From assembly GCF_003696285.1 (NCBI RefSeq), contig NZ_RFFL01000011.1, positions 1 to 64,000 of the forward strand: a stretch of 64,000 nucleotides of DNA, written 5' to 3'. A program made the position numbers and the translations under genes. The notes beneath the pieces were generated by a model. That model did no database searches. It was given only the letters and a program-made list of their open reading frames with translations, and had not been told where the DNA came from. The stretch comes from Stutzerimonas nitrititolerans (GTDB lineage Bacteria; Pseudomonadota; Gammaproteobacteria; Pseudomonadales; Pseudomonadaceae). Below are positions 44,094 to 52,471 of the stretch, one piece after another; position 1 is the first letter of the stretch, and every line of letters starts with the position of its first letter.

Positions 44094-44672
44094 TTAGTTG
44101 CCAAGCCTAATAAGCTCATCAAGTTCGGCTTGTAGTCGTGCAGTTCTTTCATTGGTTAACGACTCTAGCTCTGAGAAATATATCAGGGGATAAATACTGC
44201 CATCTCGGTAGCTAGCAGCTGCAGCTTCAGCCTGGCTTACACTGTAGCGCTCCCACTCTGTCTGACTATGCATAAGTGATTGACTTTCAAAATCGCCCAC
44301 TCGGCTGTCTATTCCGGCAAGTGCTTCCTGCATTTTAATCTTTGCCTTTTCAAAACTCTGCGCTGCTCGGGAGTTTAACTCTGTCTGCGTCAGGTCTTCC
44401 GACTGAATTTCGCCTATAAGCGGTATTGACTCTGATTGCAAAATTATTGCTTTGCTCTGAATAGCTGCGGCTTTTCCGGTTAGCTTTGCCTCTAGTTCCC
44501 GGAGCCCTTCAATATCTATGCCTTGTTCATTCATTTGCTTGTGTATATCAAGCAGTTTCTTATGCTTGTCGAGGGATTCGATTTGAGGCTTACTCTCGAT
44601 TCTTCGCTTAATCAGGTAGCCAATTCCGCTAATTATTACGCCAATCAGTATTAATCCAATTTTTTCGATCAT
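44094..44672 (-). CDS. Cassette 3: membrane-anchored protein with LprI-like C-terminal segment
   Basis: A 192-aa protein with one N-terminal TM (about 5-21), a long coiled-coil-like region (about 30-125) and a C-terminal segment WERYSVSQAEAAAASYRDGS and ESLTNERTARLQAELDEL. The last part parallels the LprI/DUF1311 end (W-Y...A...GS...LT-RTA-L) but lacks the Cys pairs. The anchor and helices would hold it at the inner membrane. A link to the LprI-like cassette 14 is possible. Confidence 0.7.
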   Translation of the reverse strand: MIEKIGLILIGVIISGIGYLIKRRIESKPQIESLDKHKKLLDIHKQMNEQGIDIEGLRELEAKLTGKAAAIQSKAIILQSESIPLIGEIQSEDLTQTELNSRAAQSFEKAKIKMQEALAGIDSRVGDFESQSLMHSQTEWERYSVSQAEAAAASYRDGSIYPLIYFSELESLTNERTARLQAELDELIRLGN

Positions 44673-44698
44673 AAGTATGATTTCGATTTTTGGCTTTG

Positions 44699-44775
44699 CC
44701 CTAACCTTTGGTTAAGGGGCCGGCTTTAGCCGGTCCCGAGTGAGCGAAGCGAACGACTTGAACCAGTTGTTAGGA
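44699..44775 (-). repeat. attC of cassette 2, main family
   Basis: CCCTAAC core followed by CTTTGG where the others have GTTTGG, GGCCGGC arm variant, GTTAGGA end; 77 bp. Confidence 0.92.
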
Positions 44776-44780
44776 TAGGC

Positions 44781-45107
44781 TCAAATATGTAAGTGCATTA
44801 GCGCGCCCCAGCCTGCAAAAAATAGTACAAAAAATGCAACGAATGAATAGCAGGTGCATGCGAGAAATTTGTCAAGAGTCCTGAGGTTCGGAAATTTTGT
44901 TATTGCAATATTTCCCCAGATAAATGAAAAAATAACAGGCAGTGCTACGAATATATAAAATAGCCAGTTTGTTTCTATTCTGGATAGGGGGCCGAAAATC
45001 TTTTGTATATGCCCTGCGACTATGGCTGAAAGAAGTGGAAGCCATAGCGGAGAGGCTATTTTTAATAAGCGTATGATTAGGAGTTTTGCAGATGAGGCCT
45101 GGTTCAT
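44781..45107 (-). CDS. Cassette 2: three-TM membrane protein
   Basis: A 108-aa hydrophobic protein with TM helices at about 8-32, 47-65 and 82-103. No family is recognised. ATG 45107 lies 7 bp after the core GTTAGGT, whose TTAGG could serve as ribosome site. Confidence 0.72.
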   Translation of the reverse strand: MNQASSAKLLIIRLLKIASPLWLPLLSAIVAGHIQKIFGPLSRIETNWLFYIFVALPVIFSFIWGNIAITKFPNLRTLDKFLACTCYSFVAFFVLFFAGWGALMHLHI

Positions 45108-45113
45108 TGGGAT

Positions 45114-45189
45114 ACCTAACGTTTGGTTAAGGGGCGGGCTTTAGCCCGTCCCAGTGAGCGCAGCGAGCGGTTTGAACCAGTTGTTAGCA
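45114..45189 (-). repeat. attC of cassette 1, main family
   Basis: ACCTAAC core, standard body with CAGTGAGCGCAGCGAGCGG, GTTAGCA end; 76 bp. Confidence 0.93.
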
Positions 45190-45942
45190 CCGCAGTACGC
45201 GCTTTGCCGTGGCAATGAATTTTTGATGAAGTTCAACGACTTCTGAGGCCATTGAATTTACGGCTTTTACATCATCATCCACCCATTTTGGCCAGTTCCA
45301 ATCGTTACGATGTTGATCTGGTACAACGCTCTGAAGACGACCACCAGCGGTTGGTGCGGACTTTTTGGCGAGTAACCAACTGAACTCATTGCTTTTTTGC
45401 CATAGAGCGTCACGCAGATTTTCTAATTCTTCGTTTAGAAATTTTGATTCTGCGTAATTCCATTCGGATACAAAGTTATCTATTTCGTTTAGTGACTCAA
45501 GATTAAATGAATTTCCAAAGTCATGTGACTGGAGTAAGTGTATTGAGCGTGATCCAGATGGGATCGTTTCAATAAATTTTTTATATAAGACTTTATCCGC
45601 CTCTATAATGGCTATTATATCTTCACTGCTTAGTTTTTCATGGTTCAGCTGAAGCCATTTGCTGAAAATATTGTGAGCAAAGGCAGATGTAATTAAGGCA
45701 AAGCCAGTCCAGTAATCAGCAGCGCCAGAGCTTAACTCTGCAAGCAAAAAATGATTGCCTGAATTCAGATTAAAGGTATCAACTAGCCAGTTATAGAGAA
45801 TTAGTTTCAACGGTGTTGGAGTCAGAACAACACCCGCGCCTAGGCTGATGATCGCCCAAGTGATCTTGTTGGAGAAGTCTGGAAAAAACCACCTTCTGCC
45901 TAGCTTAATAATTAATTCGCGAATGTCAGTTTTGCTAAACAC
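45184..45942 (-). CDS. Cassette 1 (next to attI): hypothetical membrane protein
   Basis: A 252-aa protein. The N-terminal part has two TM segments (about 26-48 and 75-95). The remainder is soluble, helical and charged. No domain is recognised. The start is GTG 45942 with GGAG 8 bp before it. As the cassette next to attI it was probably the most recently inserted and is best placed for expression from an integron promoter. Confidence 0.75.
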   Translation of the reverse strand: MFSKTDIRELIIKLGRRWFFPDFSNKITWAIISLGAGVVLTPTPLKLILYNWLVDTFNLNSGNHFLLAELSSGAADYWTGFALITSAFAHNIFSKWLQLNHEKLSSEDIIAIIEADKVLYKKFIETIPSGSRSIHLLQSHDFGNSFNLESLNEIDNFVSEWNYAESKFLNEELENLRDALWQKSNEFSWLLAKKSAPTAGGRLQSVVPDQHRNDWNWPKWVDDDVKAVNSMASEVVELHQKFIATAKRVLRC

Positions 45943-45959
45943 GAGGTCTCCATTCTGGG

Positions 45960-46030
45960 TGCTAACTATAAATAGACACCAAGTGGTGCATAACTCCCCG
46001 AGCGGGACTGGTGGATAATCTTCCTTGTCA
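45960..46030. other. attI recombination site region
   Basis: The core TGCTAAC (complement GTTAGCA) at 45960-45966 marks the attI/cassette 1 junction. The ~130 bp from here to intI should hold the IntI binding sites and promoters. The right border is approximate. A 9-bp inverted repeat TGGTGCATA (45984-45992) and TATGCACCA (46090-46098) spans this region. Confidence 0.8.
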
Positions 46031-46097
46031 TTTTCCTATTCCTTGTCTAGGCTGCTGCTTTCCGGGTCAGGACGACCTGTTTGGGAGGGTATGCACC

Positions 46098-47060
46098 ATG
46101 GACGGAAAGCCTCGCTTGCTCGATCAGATGCGTGAGCGCATTCGGCTCAAACACTACTCCATTCGTACTGAGCGCGTCTATTGTGAATGGGTAAAGCGTT
46201 TTATTCGTTTTCATCAGTATCGCCACCCGCAGGAGATGGGCGCTCAAGAAATCGAGGCCTTTCTTACTGAGCTCGCTGTAGCACGTAATGTATCGGCATC
46301 CACGCAGAACCAGGCATTGTCGGCTCTGTTGTTTCTTTATAAAGAAGTACTGTCAATCGATTTGCCCTGGCTCGCCGACGTTGTGCGAGCCAAGAAACCA
46401 CAACGTTTGCCCGTGGTTCTGACCGTTGAAGAAGTGCGTTCAGCCCTGGCGCAGCTTGAGAGCGAACCTTGGTTAGTGTGCAGCCTGCTATATGGGACCG
46501 GTATGCGACTGATGGAAGCGTTGCGTTTGCGCGTCAAGGATGTGGATTTTTCCCGGCACGAGATTCTGATCCGCGACGGCAAGGGCATGAAGGATCGCGT
46601 CACCATGTTGCCTCGCAGTCTGGTGCAGCCGCTGCGGCGGCATTTGGCCGTGGTGAAGGCTATCCATGATTCGGAGCGCGAGCAGGGGCGAGGCGATGTC
46701 TGGCTTCCTTTCGCGTTGGCTCGCAAGTATCCGAAAGCGCCGAAAGAGTGGGGCTGGCAGTATGTTTTTCCGGCATCCGGGCTTTCCGTCGACCCCAGGT
46801 CCGGTGTGGTCCGGCGTCATCATCTGGATGAGAAGCGCATTCAACGTGCGTTCAAGCGTGCGGTCAGGGGTGCGAGTATCGTCAAGCCGGCCACGCCACA
46901 TACCTTGCGGCACAGTTTTGCGACACATCTGCTAGAGAGTGGGCAGGATATTCGCACGGTCCAGGAACTGCTCGGACATTCCGATGTGAAAACCACGATG
47001 ATCTATACCCATGTGCTCAATCGTGGCGGACTGTCGGTGCTGAGTCCTCTGGATCGATAG
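46098..47060 (+). CDS. intI: Integron integrase IntI
   Basis: A 320-aa tyrosine recombinase that exchanges cassettes between attC and attI. The N-terminal SAM-like domain covers about 1-95. The catalytic residues are visible: Arg in [12 protein letters not shown] near 147, [12 protein letters not shown] (H-x-x-R) near 276-287, [16 protein letters not shown] with the final Tyr near 311. The IntI-only insertion is present ([14 protein letters not shown] region near 215). ATG 46098 follows GGGAGG by 8 bp. The gene appears intact. No LexA-type CTGT-N8-ACAG box was found in front of it. Confidence 0.96.
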   Translation: MDGKPRLLDQMRERIRLKHYSIRTERVYCEWVKRFIRFHQYRHPQEMGAQEIEAFLTELAVARNVSASTQNQALSALLFLYKEVLSIDLPWLADVVRAKKPQRLPVVLTVEEVRSALAQLESEPWLVCSLLYGTGMRLMEALRLRVKDVDFSRHEILIRDGKGMKDRVTMLPRSLVQPLRRHLAVVKAIHDSEREQGRGDVWLPFALARKYPKAPKEWGWQYVFPASGLSVDPRSGVVRRHHLDEKRIQRAFKRAVRGASIVKPATPHTLRHSFATHLLESGQDIRTVQELLGHSDVKTTMIYTHVLNRGGLSVLSPLDR

Positions 47061-47226
47061 TTCGCGACTGCGATTCGCTCATGTCCTGCAATCTTCCGTT
47101 AATTTCTCTTCTCATCCTGGCCGTTGCAATCGCCGCGCGGCTCTTCATATAGTGCCGCCGGCATTTTTTGCAGGCCGGGTGCGCGGCGCATGCATGCGCG
47201 TCGGCTGATCCATGGATGAGAGGCCA

Positions 47227-48150
47227 ATGATCGAGCTCAAGAATCTGACCAAACGATTTGCCCAGCACACGGCCGTGGACGCGTTGTCATTCAGCGTCCA
47301 GCCTGGCGAGGTGCTGGGCTTTCTCGGCCCCAATGGCGCCGGCAAGTCCACCACGATGAAGATGCTCACCGGTTTTCTCGCGCCGACTTCCGGTACGGCG
47401 AGCATCTTCGGTTGCGACATCCAGACCCAGACGCTGCAAGCCCAGCGGCAGATCGGTTATCTGCCCGAGGGCGCGCCCTGTTATGGCGATATGACGGTGC
47501 GCGGCTTTCTCGAATTCATCGCCGAGGTGCGCGGCTATCGCGGCGCGGAGAAGAAGCAGCGCGTGGCGACCGCCGCGGCCCAGGTGGAGCTGGAGAAGGT
47601 GCTGGGGCAGTCCATCGAGACCTTGTCCAAGGGCTTCAAGCGTCGGGTCGGGTTGGCGCAGGCGATTCTGCATGATCCTCGGGTGCTGATTCTCGATGAG
47701 CCCACCGATGGCCTGGACCCCAACCAGAAGCATCAGGTGCGTGAGCTGATCCAGGGACTGGCCCAGGACAAGATCGTGATCATCTCCACGCATATCCTCG
47801 AAGAGGTCACGGCGGTGTGCACCCGTGCGTTGATCATCGCCAGCGGTCGGCTGGTGGCCGACGGCACGCCGCTGGAGCTGGAGAGCCGCTCGAAGTATCA
47901 CCAGGCGGTGACGCTGATCAGCGACGAGCCGCTGGACGATGTCGCGCTGGCCGCATTGCCGGGCGTGGCGGGGGTCGAGGTCAATCAAGCCGAGAGCAGC
48001 CTGACCGTACTGGCGCAGCCGGGGCAGGTGATCTTCCCGCAGGTCAATGCGCTGGTCGCTCAGCGCGGCTGGGTGGTGAAGGAGCTGGACGTGGAGCGTG
48101 GCCGGCTGGATGAGGTATTCCGTAACCTGACTCGCGGGGAGGCGCTATGA
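47227..48150 (+). CDS. ABC transporter ATP-binding protein (GldA/NatA-like)
   Basis: A 307-aa ATPase. Walker A GPNGAGKST is near residues 36-44, the signature LSKGFKRRVGLAQ near 135-147, and Walker B LILDEPTDGLDP near 156-167. It is the first gene of a three-gene exporter set. ATG 47227 follows GAGAGGCCA and gives the normal MIELKNLTKRF start. It overlaps the permease gene by 4 bp. It lies 166 bp after intI on the same strand. Confidence 0.93.
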   Translation: MIELKNLTKRFAQHTAVDALSFSVQPGEVLGFLGPNGAGKSTTMKMLTGFLAPTSGTASIFGCDIQTQTLQAQRQIGYLPEGAPCYGDMTVRGFLEFIAEVRGYRGAEKKQRVATAAAQVELEKVLGQSIETLSKGFKRRVGLAQAILHDPRVLILDEPTDGLDPNQKHQVRELIQGLAQDKIVIISTHILEEVTAVCTRALIIASGRLVADGTPLELESRSKYHQAVTLISDEPLDDVALAALPGVAGVEVNQAESSLTVLAQPGQVIFPQVNALVAQRGWVVKELDVERGRLDEVFRNLTRGEAL

Positions 48151-48878
48151 GCCAGTTGCCGGTGATTTTCAAACGCGAGCTGGGCAGTTACTTCGCCACG
48201 CCGCTGGCCTATGTGTTCATCCTGATCTTCTTGGTGCTCTCGGGGGTGTTCACCTTCTACCTGGGTGGCTTCTACGAGCGCGGCCAGGCGGATCTGGTGC
48301 CGTTCTTCAGCTTCCATACCTGGCTGTACCTGTTCCTGATTCCCGCCATCGCCATGCGGTTGTGGGCAGAGGAACGCAAATCCGGCTCCATCGAGTTGCT
48401 GATGACGCTGCCGATCACCCGTTTCGAGGCGGTAACGGGCAAGTTCCTCGCCGCCTGGGTATTCGCCGGAATCGCCTTGGTGCTGACCTTTCCGATGGTG
48501 ATCACCGTCAACTACCTGGGCGAGCCGGATAATGGCGCGATTCTCGCCGGTTACTTCGGCAGCTGGCTGCTGGCGGGCGCCTTCCTGGCCATCGGCTCGT
48601 GCATGTCGGCGCTGGCGAAGAACCAGGTGATCGCCTTCATCCTGGCGGTCAGCGTGTGCTTCCTGTTCATCGCCAGCGGCCTGCCGATGGTGCTCGATGC
48701 CTTTGCCTGGGCCCCGCAGTGGCTGGTGGATGCGGTGGCTTCGCTGAGTTTCCTGATCCGTTTCGACGCGCTCAGCAAGGGTGTGATCGACCTGCGCGAC
48801 CTGCTGTATTTCGTCACGCTGATCGTCGCCTGGCTGGCGGCCACCGCGGTGGTCGTCGATCTGAAGAAAGCGGCATAA
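48147..48878 (+). CDS. ABC transporter permease (GldF-like)
   Basis: A 243-aa membrane protein with about six TM helices and the ABC-2 type layout. The N-terminus VIFKRELGSYFATPLAYVF is typical of the GldF group. It starts with ATGA overlap on the ATPase gene, so they form one complex. The gliding-motility name comes from Flavobacterium; in Pseudomonas the substrate is unknown. Confidence 0.9.
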   Translation: MSQLPVIFKRELGSYFATPLAYVFILIFLVLSGVFTFYLGGFYERGQADLVPFFSFHTWLYLFLIPAIAMRLWAEERKSGSIELLMTLPITRFEAVTGKFLAAWVFAGIALVLTFPMVITVNYLGEPDNGAILAGYFGSWLLAGAFLAIGSCMSALAKNQVIAFILAVSVCFLFIASGLPMVLDAFAWAPQWLVDAVASLSFLIRFDALSKGVIDLRDLLYFVTLIVAWLAATAVVVDLKKAA

Positions 48879-48888
48879 GGGAGCCCAC

Positions 48889-50724
48889 ATGAAACGAGTG
48901 ATTTATTCGGGTGCCGGGCTGCTGCTAATCGCGCTGGCGTTCCTGGTCTTCAATGTCGTCTCCGGCCTGCTGTTCACCAATGCCCGGCTGGATCTGACCG
49001 AGCAGAAGCTCTACACCATTTCCGAGGGCACCGAGCGCATTCTCGAGGAGCTGGAGTCGCCCATCGAGCTGCAGTTCTTCTATTCCGATGGGGCCGTTCG
49101 GGACCTGGTGGCGCTGCGCAATTATGCGCGGCGGGTCGAGGAGCTGCTGCGGGCCTACGAGCGGGCGGCCGGTGGCAAGCTCAAGCTGCAGGTGATCGAC
49201 CCGCAGCCGTTCTCCGAGGAAGAGGACCGTGCCGCAGAGCTCGGCCTGCAGGCGGTGCCCCTGGATCGCGGCGGCGACAAGGTCTATTTCGGCCTCGCCG
49301 GCACCAATGCCGAGGGCCATACCCAGACCATTCCGTTCTTCCCGCTGGATCAGGAGGAGTTCCTCGAGTACGAGGTCAGTCGCCTGGTGCAGAGTTTGGC
49401 GACGGCACAGCTGCCGGTGGTGGGGGTGCTGTCGGGGCTGCAGATCAATGGCGGCTTCGACATGCGCACTCAACAGGCGACGCCGCCGTGGATGGTGCTC
49501 GAGGACATCCGCCAGCTGTTCCATATCGAAAGCCTCAAGCACGATATCGACATGATTCCGACCAATGTCTCGGTGCTGATGCTGGTGCATCCCAAGCAGT
49601 TGCCGGAGCAGACGCTGTATGCGGTCGACCAGTTCGTGATGCGTGGCGGCAAGGTGCTGGTGTTCGTCGATCCGTTCAGCGAAGCCGATCCGGGCTCGAT
49701 GATGGGGCCGGGAGGTTTTGCCGAGGAAAAGGCCTCGGAGCTGGAGCCGCTGTTCAAGGCCTGGGGGCTGCGCATGCCCGCCGATCAGGTGGTGGCGGAT
49801 GCTTCCTACGCGATGTCCGTGGGCATAGGCCCCGAGCGCAGGGCGGTGCGCCATCCCGGTTGGTTGAGCCTGCCGCAGCAGGCGCTGGATGCCGAAGACG
49901 TCACCACGGCCTCGCTGGAGAGTCTGACCATGGCCACCACCGGCTTGCTCGAGCCGCTGGAGGGCGCCAGCACGCGCTTCACGCCGCTGTTGCAGAGTTC
50001 CGGTTATGCCATGCCGATCGAGGCGGGGCGTTTTGCCGCGCTGCAGAATCCCGAGGAATTGCTGCGAGGCCTGGAGCCTACCGGCGAGCGCTACACGCTG
50101 GCGGCGCGTATTCAGGGGCCGGCGCAATCGGCGTATCCGAACGGCATCGAAGGCCGCAAGGATGGCCTCAAGGAAAGCGACAGCATCAACATCATCGTGG
50201 TGGCCGACACGGACCTGCTGAGCGATCGCATGTGGGTACAGGTGCAGGATTTCTTCGGCCAGCGCTTCCCGCAGCCGTGGGCGGACAACGGCAGCTTCGT
50301 CATCAACGCGCTGGACAATCTGTCCGGTAGCGATGCGCTGATCAGCGTGCGCTCGCGTGGTCGTTTCGCCCGCCCGTTCGTGGTGGTGGAGGAGCTGCAG
50401 CGTCAGGCCGAGAATCGCTTCCGCGAGACGGAGGAGGTGTTGCAACGCCGTCTGGCCGAGACCGAGGCGCAGCTGGCCGAACTGCAGAGCCCCGATCCCG
50501 AGCAGGCCCTGGAACTGACGGCCGAACAGCAGGCCGCGCTGCAGGGTTACATGCAGGAGAAGCTGCGGATTCGCAAGGAGCTGCGCGAGGTGCGCTACCA
50601 GCTCAATGCCGATATCGAAGCGTTGGGACGCACCCTGAAATTCCTCAATATCGCGCTGGTGCCGTTGTTGCTGACAATAGGTGTGCTGGGGCTGTGGTTC
50701 TGGCGGCGCCGCCGGCCGGCGTGA
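48889..50724 (+). CDS. GldG-family ABC transporter auxiliary protein
   Basis: A 611-aa protein with an N-terminal TM (about 5-27) and a C-terminal TM (about 585-606, followed by WRRRR). The large middle region is extracytoplasmic and of the ABC_transp_aux/GldG type; a Gln/Glu/Ala coiled coil lies at about 500-580. It starts 10 bp after the permease gene after AAGGGAG. In related gene sets a DUF4340 protein often follows; none is seen here. Confidence 0.88.
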   Translation: MKRVIYSGAGLLLIALAFLVFNVVSGLLFTNARLDLTEQKLYTISEGTERILEELESPIELQFFYSDGAVRDLVALRNYARRVEELLRAYERAAGGKLKLQVIDPQPFSEEEDRAAELGLQAVPLDRGGDKVYFGLAGTNAEGHTQTIPFFPLDQEEFLEYEVSRLVQSLATAQLPVVGVLSGLQINGGFDMRTQQATPPWMVLEDIRQLFHIESLKHDIDMIPTNVSVLMLVHPKQLPEQTLYAVDQFVMRGGKVLVFVDPFSEADPGSMMGPGGFAEEKASELEPLFKAWGLRMPADQVVADASYAMSVGIGPERRAVRHPGWLSLPQQALDAEDVTTASLESLTMATTGLLEPLEGASTRFTPLLQSSGYAMPIEAGRFAALQNPEELLRGLEPTGERYTLAARIQGPAQSAYPNGIEGRKDGLKESDSINIIVVADTDLLSDRMWVQVQDFFGQRFPQPWADNGSFVINALDNLSGSDALISVRSRGRFARPFVVVEELQRQAENRFRETEEVLQRRLAETEAQLAELQSPDPEQALELTAEQQAALQGYMQEKLRIRKELREVRYQLNADIEALGRTLKFLNIALVPLLLTIGVLGLWFWRRRRPA

Positions 50725-50870
50725 TCGTCTCCGAGCTCGATGATATGACGGCGGAATCGGCTGGCGATTTTTCCGGTGGGCTCGGGTACATTGTCGCGAG
50801 TCGGGCCGACCCTCGAACGGGTTGGCCTGATCGAACCTGAAAGTCATAACAAGAAGAGTTGGAGAAGCAA

Positions 50871-51080
50871 ATGGCTGAGCGCGAGACCGGAACCGTCAAA
50901 TGGTTCAACGATGCCAAGGGTTATGGATTCATTCAGCGTGGTAGCGGCGCGGACGTGTTCGTGCATTACCAGGCGATTCGTGGTGAAGGCCACCGTTCGC
51001 TGGCCGAAGGTCAGCAGGTGGAATTCTCGGTGACCCAGGGCCAGAAGGGCCTGCAGGCCGAGGATGTGGCGGGACTCTGA
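50871..51080 (+). CDS. Cold-shock domain protein (CspA family)
   Basis: A 69-aa RNA chaperone. The RNP1 motif KGYGFIQ and RNP2-like VFVHY are present near residues 16-22 and 30-34, and the starting [15 protein letters not shown] pattern is family-typical. ATG 50871 is chosen (the longer frame adds MEKQ). GGAG lies 8 bp upstream. A terminator follows. Confidence 0.95.
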   Translation: MAERETGTVKWFNDAKGYGFIQRGSGADVFVHYQAIRGEGHRSLAEGQQVEFSVTQGQKGLQAEDVAGL

Positions 51081-51092
51081 TTCTGCCGTAAC

Positions 51093-51120
51093 AAAAAAGC
51101 CCGCCGAATGGCGGGCTTTT
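51093..51120 (+). terminator. Rho-independent terminator of the cold-shock gene
   Basis: GCCCGCC, loop GAAT, GGCGGGC, then TTTT, with a complementary A-run before it. It lies 12 bp after the stop and could act on both strands. Confidence 0.92.
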
Positions 51121-51270
51121 CGTTAGCGAAGGTCAAAAACTTCGCCCCGAGGTCGGGGCCCCACGAAAGCCGCAGTGGGCACCGCCCCGCCTTTGTGGGA
51201 GGCGCGCGGCGAAGAGGGCTTCAAGGCCCGCCACAAGCTAAGCAGCATCTCCCGCAAAGCAAAACAGCGC

Positions 51271-51642
51271 TCAATCCGTACGCCATATGATCTCTTCTTC
51301 GCCACGTTCGCTGATGCTGATCCAGCGGTCGGCGTCTTCCTCGGCTTCCTCTTCCTGCCAGCCGCCGGGCGCGCAGCGGATTTCCACACCAAGCGCGGCG
51401 AAGGCGGCGCGGGCGCAGGCGATGTCGTCTTCCCAGGGCGTGGCGTCGCTGTCCAGCAGCAGGCTGTGCCATTTGCCGACGGCTTTCGGCAGCCAGGTCA
51501 CTGGAATCTTGCCGGCCTGGCACTTGAATGTCTTGCCCTTCTGCTGCCAGGGCGAGCAGGGGCCTATGGCTTGGGTGAGCCAATCGGTGACGGCCTGCTG
51601 GCTGGCGTCCCTGAGGTAGATCTCGATATCCGGTTGGCGCAT
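51271..51642 (-). CDS. Conserved hypothetical protein
   Basis: A 123-aa soluble protein. ATG 51642 gives MRQPDIEIYLRDASQQAV; the longer frame is a shadow of the neighbouring gene. It is acidic in its C-terminal third (EEEAEEDADRW) and contains Cys at about 29, 41, 76 and 90. I do not recognise the family. It lies 22 bp downstream of rlmA on the same strand. Confidence 0.75.
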   Translation of the reverse strand: MRQPDIEIYLRDASQQAVTDWLTQAIGPCSPWQQKGKTFKCQAGKIPVTWLPKAVGKWHSLLLDSDATPWEDDIACARAAFAALGVEIRCAPGGWQEEEAEEDADRWISISERGEEEIIWRTD

Positions 51643-51664
51643 GGCGGTGCCTTGTGTGAAGGAG

Positions 51665-52471
51665 TTACTGATCGCGCTGAATCCAGTCGTAGCGTATCGC
51701 AACGCGCACGCGCAGTGGCGCGTCGATGACCGCGGCGCGGCGTTCGGCACTGGCGCGCCAGCCGTGGGGCGTCATGGCGAGCAGGTCGGCGCGGGCCTGG
51801 GGATCGTCGAGTTGCAGCTCGTAGCCGAGGGTTTCGCTGTGGGCCAGGTGCATGCCTTCGGGAATCAGCGACAGGTGTTTTTCGTCGTCGTAATCCCGTA
51901 CTTCGTCATACAGCCGGGCGCGCAGCTCCCACAGATGTTCGCGGGTCGGCCCCATGCGCAGAAGGCCGCCGCCGGGTGCGAGCAGGCGTCGGGCTTCGGT
52001 CCAGTCCAGCGGGCTGAAGACGCTGGCCAGCAGGTCGCAGCTGGCATCGGCCAGCGGCACACGGGCCATGCTCGCCACCAGCCATTCCAGCTGCGGCGCG
52101 CGCTTGCAGGCGCGCTTGACCGCTTCGCGGGAGATATCCAGCGCGTAGCCTTCGGCGGATGGCAGGGCCCGGGCGATCTGAGCGGTGTAGTAGCCCTCGC
52201 CGCAGCCGATATCCAGCCAGCGCGCCGGCGTACGTTCGGCGGCCAGCTGCGCCAGGCGCTCGGCCAGCGGCGCGTAGTGGCCGCCGTCGAGAAAGCGTCG
52301 GCGCGCCTCGACCATGGCCTGGTTATCACCGGGGTCGCGGCTGTTCTTGTGCTGCACCGGCAGCAGATTGAGGTAGCCCTGGCGCGCACGGTCGAAGCGG
52401 TGGTTGGCCGGGCAGGCGACGCCATTGTCCACCGTTTGCAGCGGTGCCTGGCAGATGGGGCAGGTCAGCAT
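51665..52471 (-). CDS. rlmA: 23S rRNA (guanine-N1)-methyltransferase RlmA
   Basis: A 268-aa enzyme that methylates a guanine in helix 35 of 23S rRNA (G745 in E. coli). The N-terminal Zn site CPIC...CPANH uses Cys4, Cys7, Cys20 and His24. The SAM motif [11 protein letters not shown] lies near residues 86-96. Length and order match RlmA. It overlaps dapE by 7 bp, so they are co-transcribed. Confidence 0.92.
   Translation of the reverse strand: MLTCPICQAPLQTVDNGVACPANHRFDRARQGYLNLLPVQHKNSRDPGDNQAMVEARRRFLDGGHYAPLAERLAQLAAERTPARWLDIGCGEGYYTAQIARALPSAEGYALDISREAVKRACKRAPQLEWLVASMARVPLADASCDLLASVFSPLDWTEARRLLAPGGGLLRMGPTREHLWELRARLYDEVRDYDDEKHLSLIPEGMHLAHSETLGYELQLDDPQARADLLAMTPHGWRASAERRAAVIDAPLRVRVAIRYDWIQRDQ

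Larger units (their letters stand above)
36111..47060 (-). mobile_element. Chromosomal integron: intI, attI and 14 gene cassettes
   Basis: A tyrosine recombinase gene of IntI type (46098-47060, + strand) is followed on its 5' side by attI and by fourteen cassettes. All cassette genes point away from intI (- strand) and each ends in an attC with cores matching RYYYAAC...GTTRRRY. The cassette DNA is visibly AT-richer than the chromosome on both sides. Cassettes are numbered 1 (next to attI, near 45.9 kb) to 14 (near 36.2 kb). An IS3-family element is inserted in cassette 9, and two attC sites have damaged cores. The main attC family strongly resembles that of P. stutzeri-type integrons (from memory, not searched). 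Confidence 0.95.

Noticed and set aside
36111-45189. Regularly repeated palindromes as a CRISPR array
   Set aside because: The repeats are attC sites of about 60-90 bp separated by genes, not short repeats with short spacers; no cas genes are present.
46060-46100. A possible LexA box in front of intI (CTGT at 46077)
   Set aside because: The matching ACAG half at the right spacing is absent.
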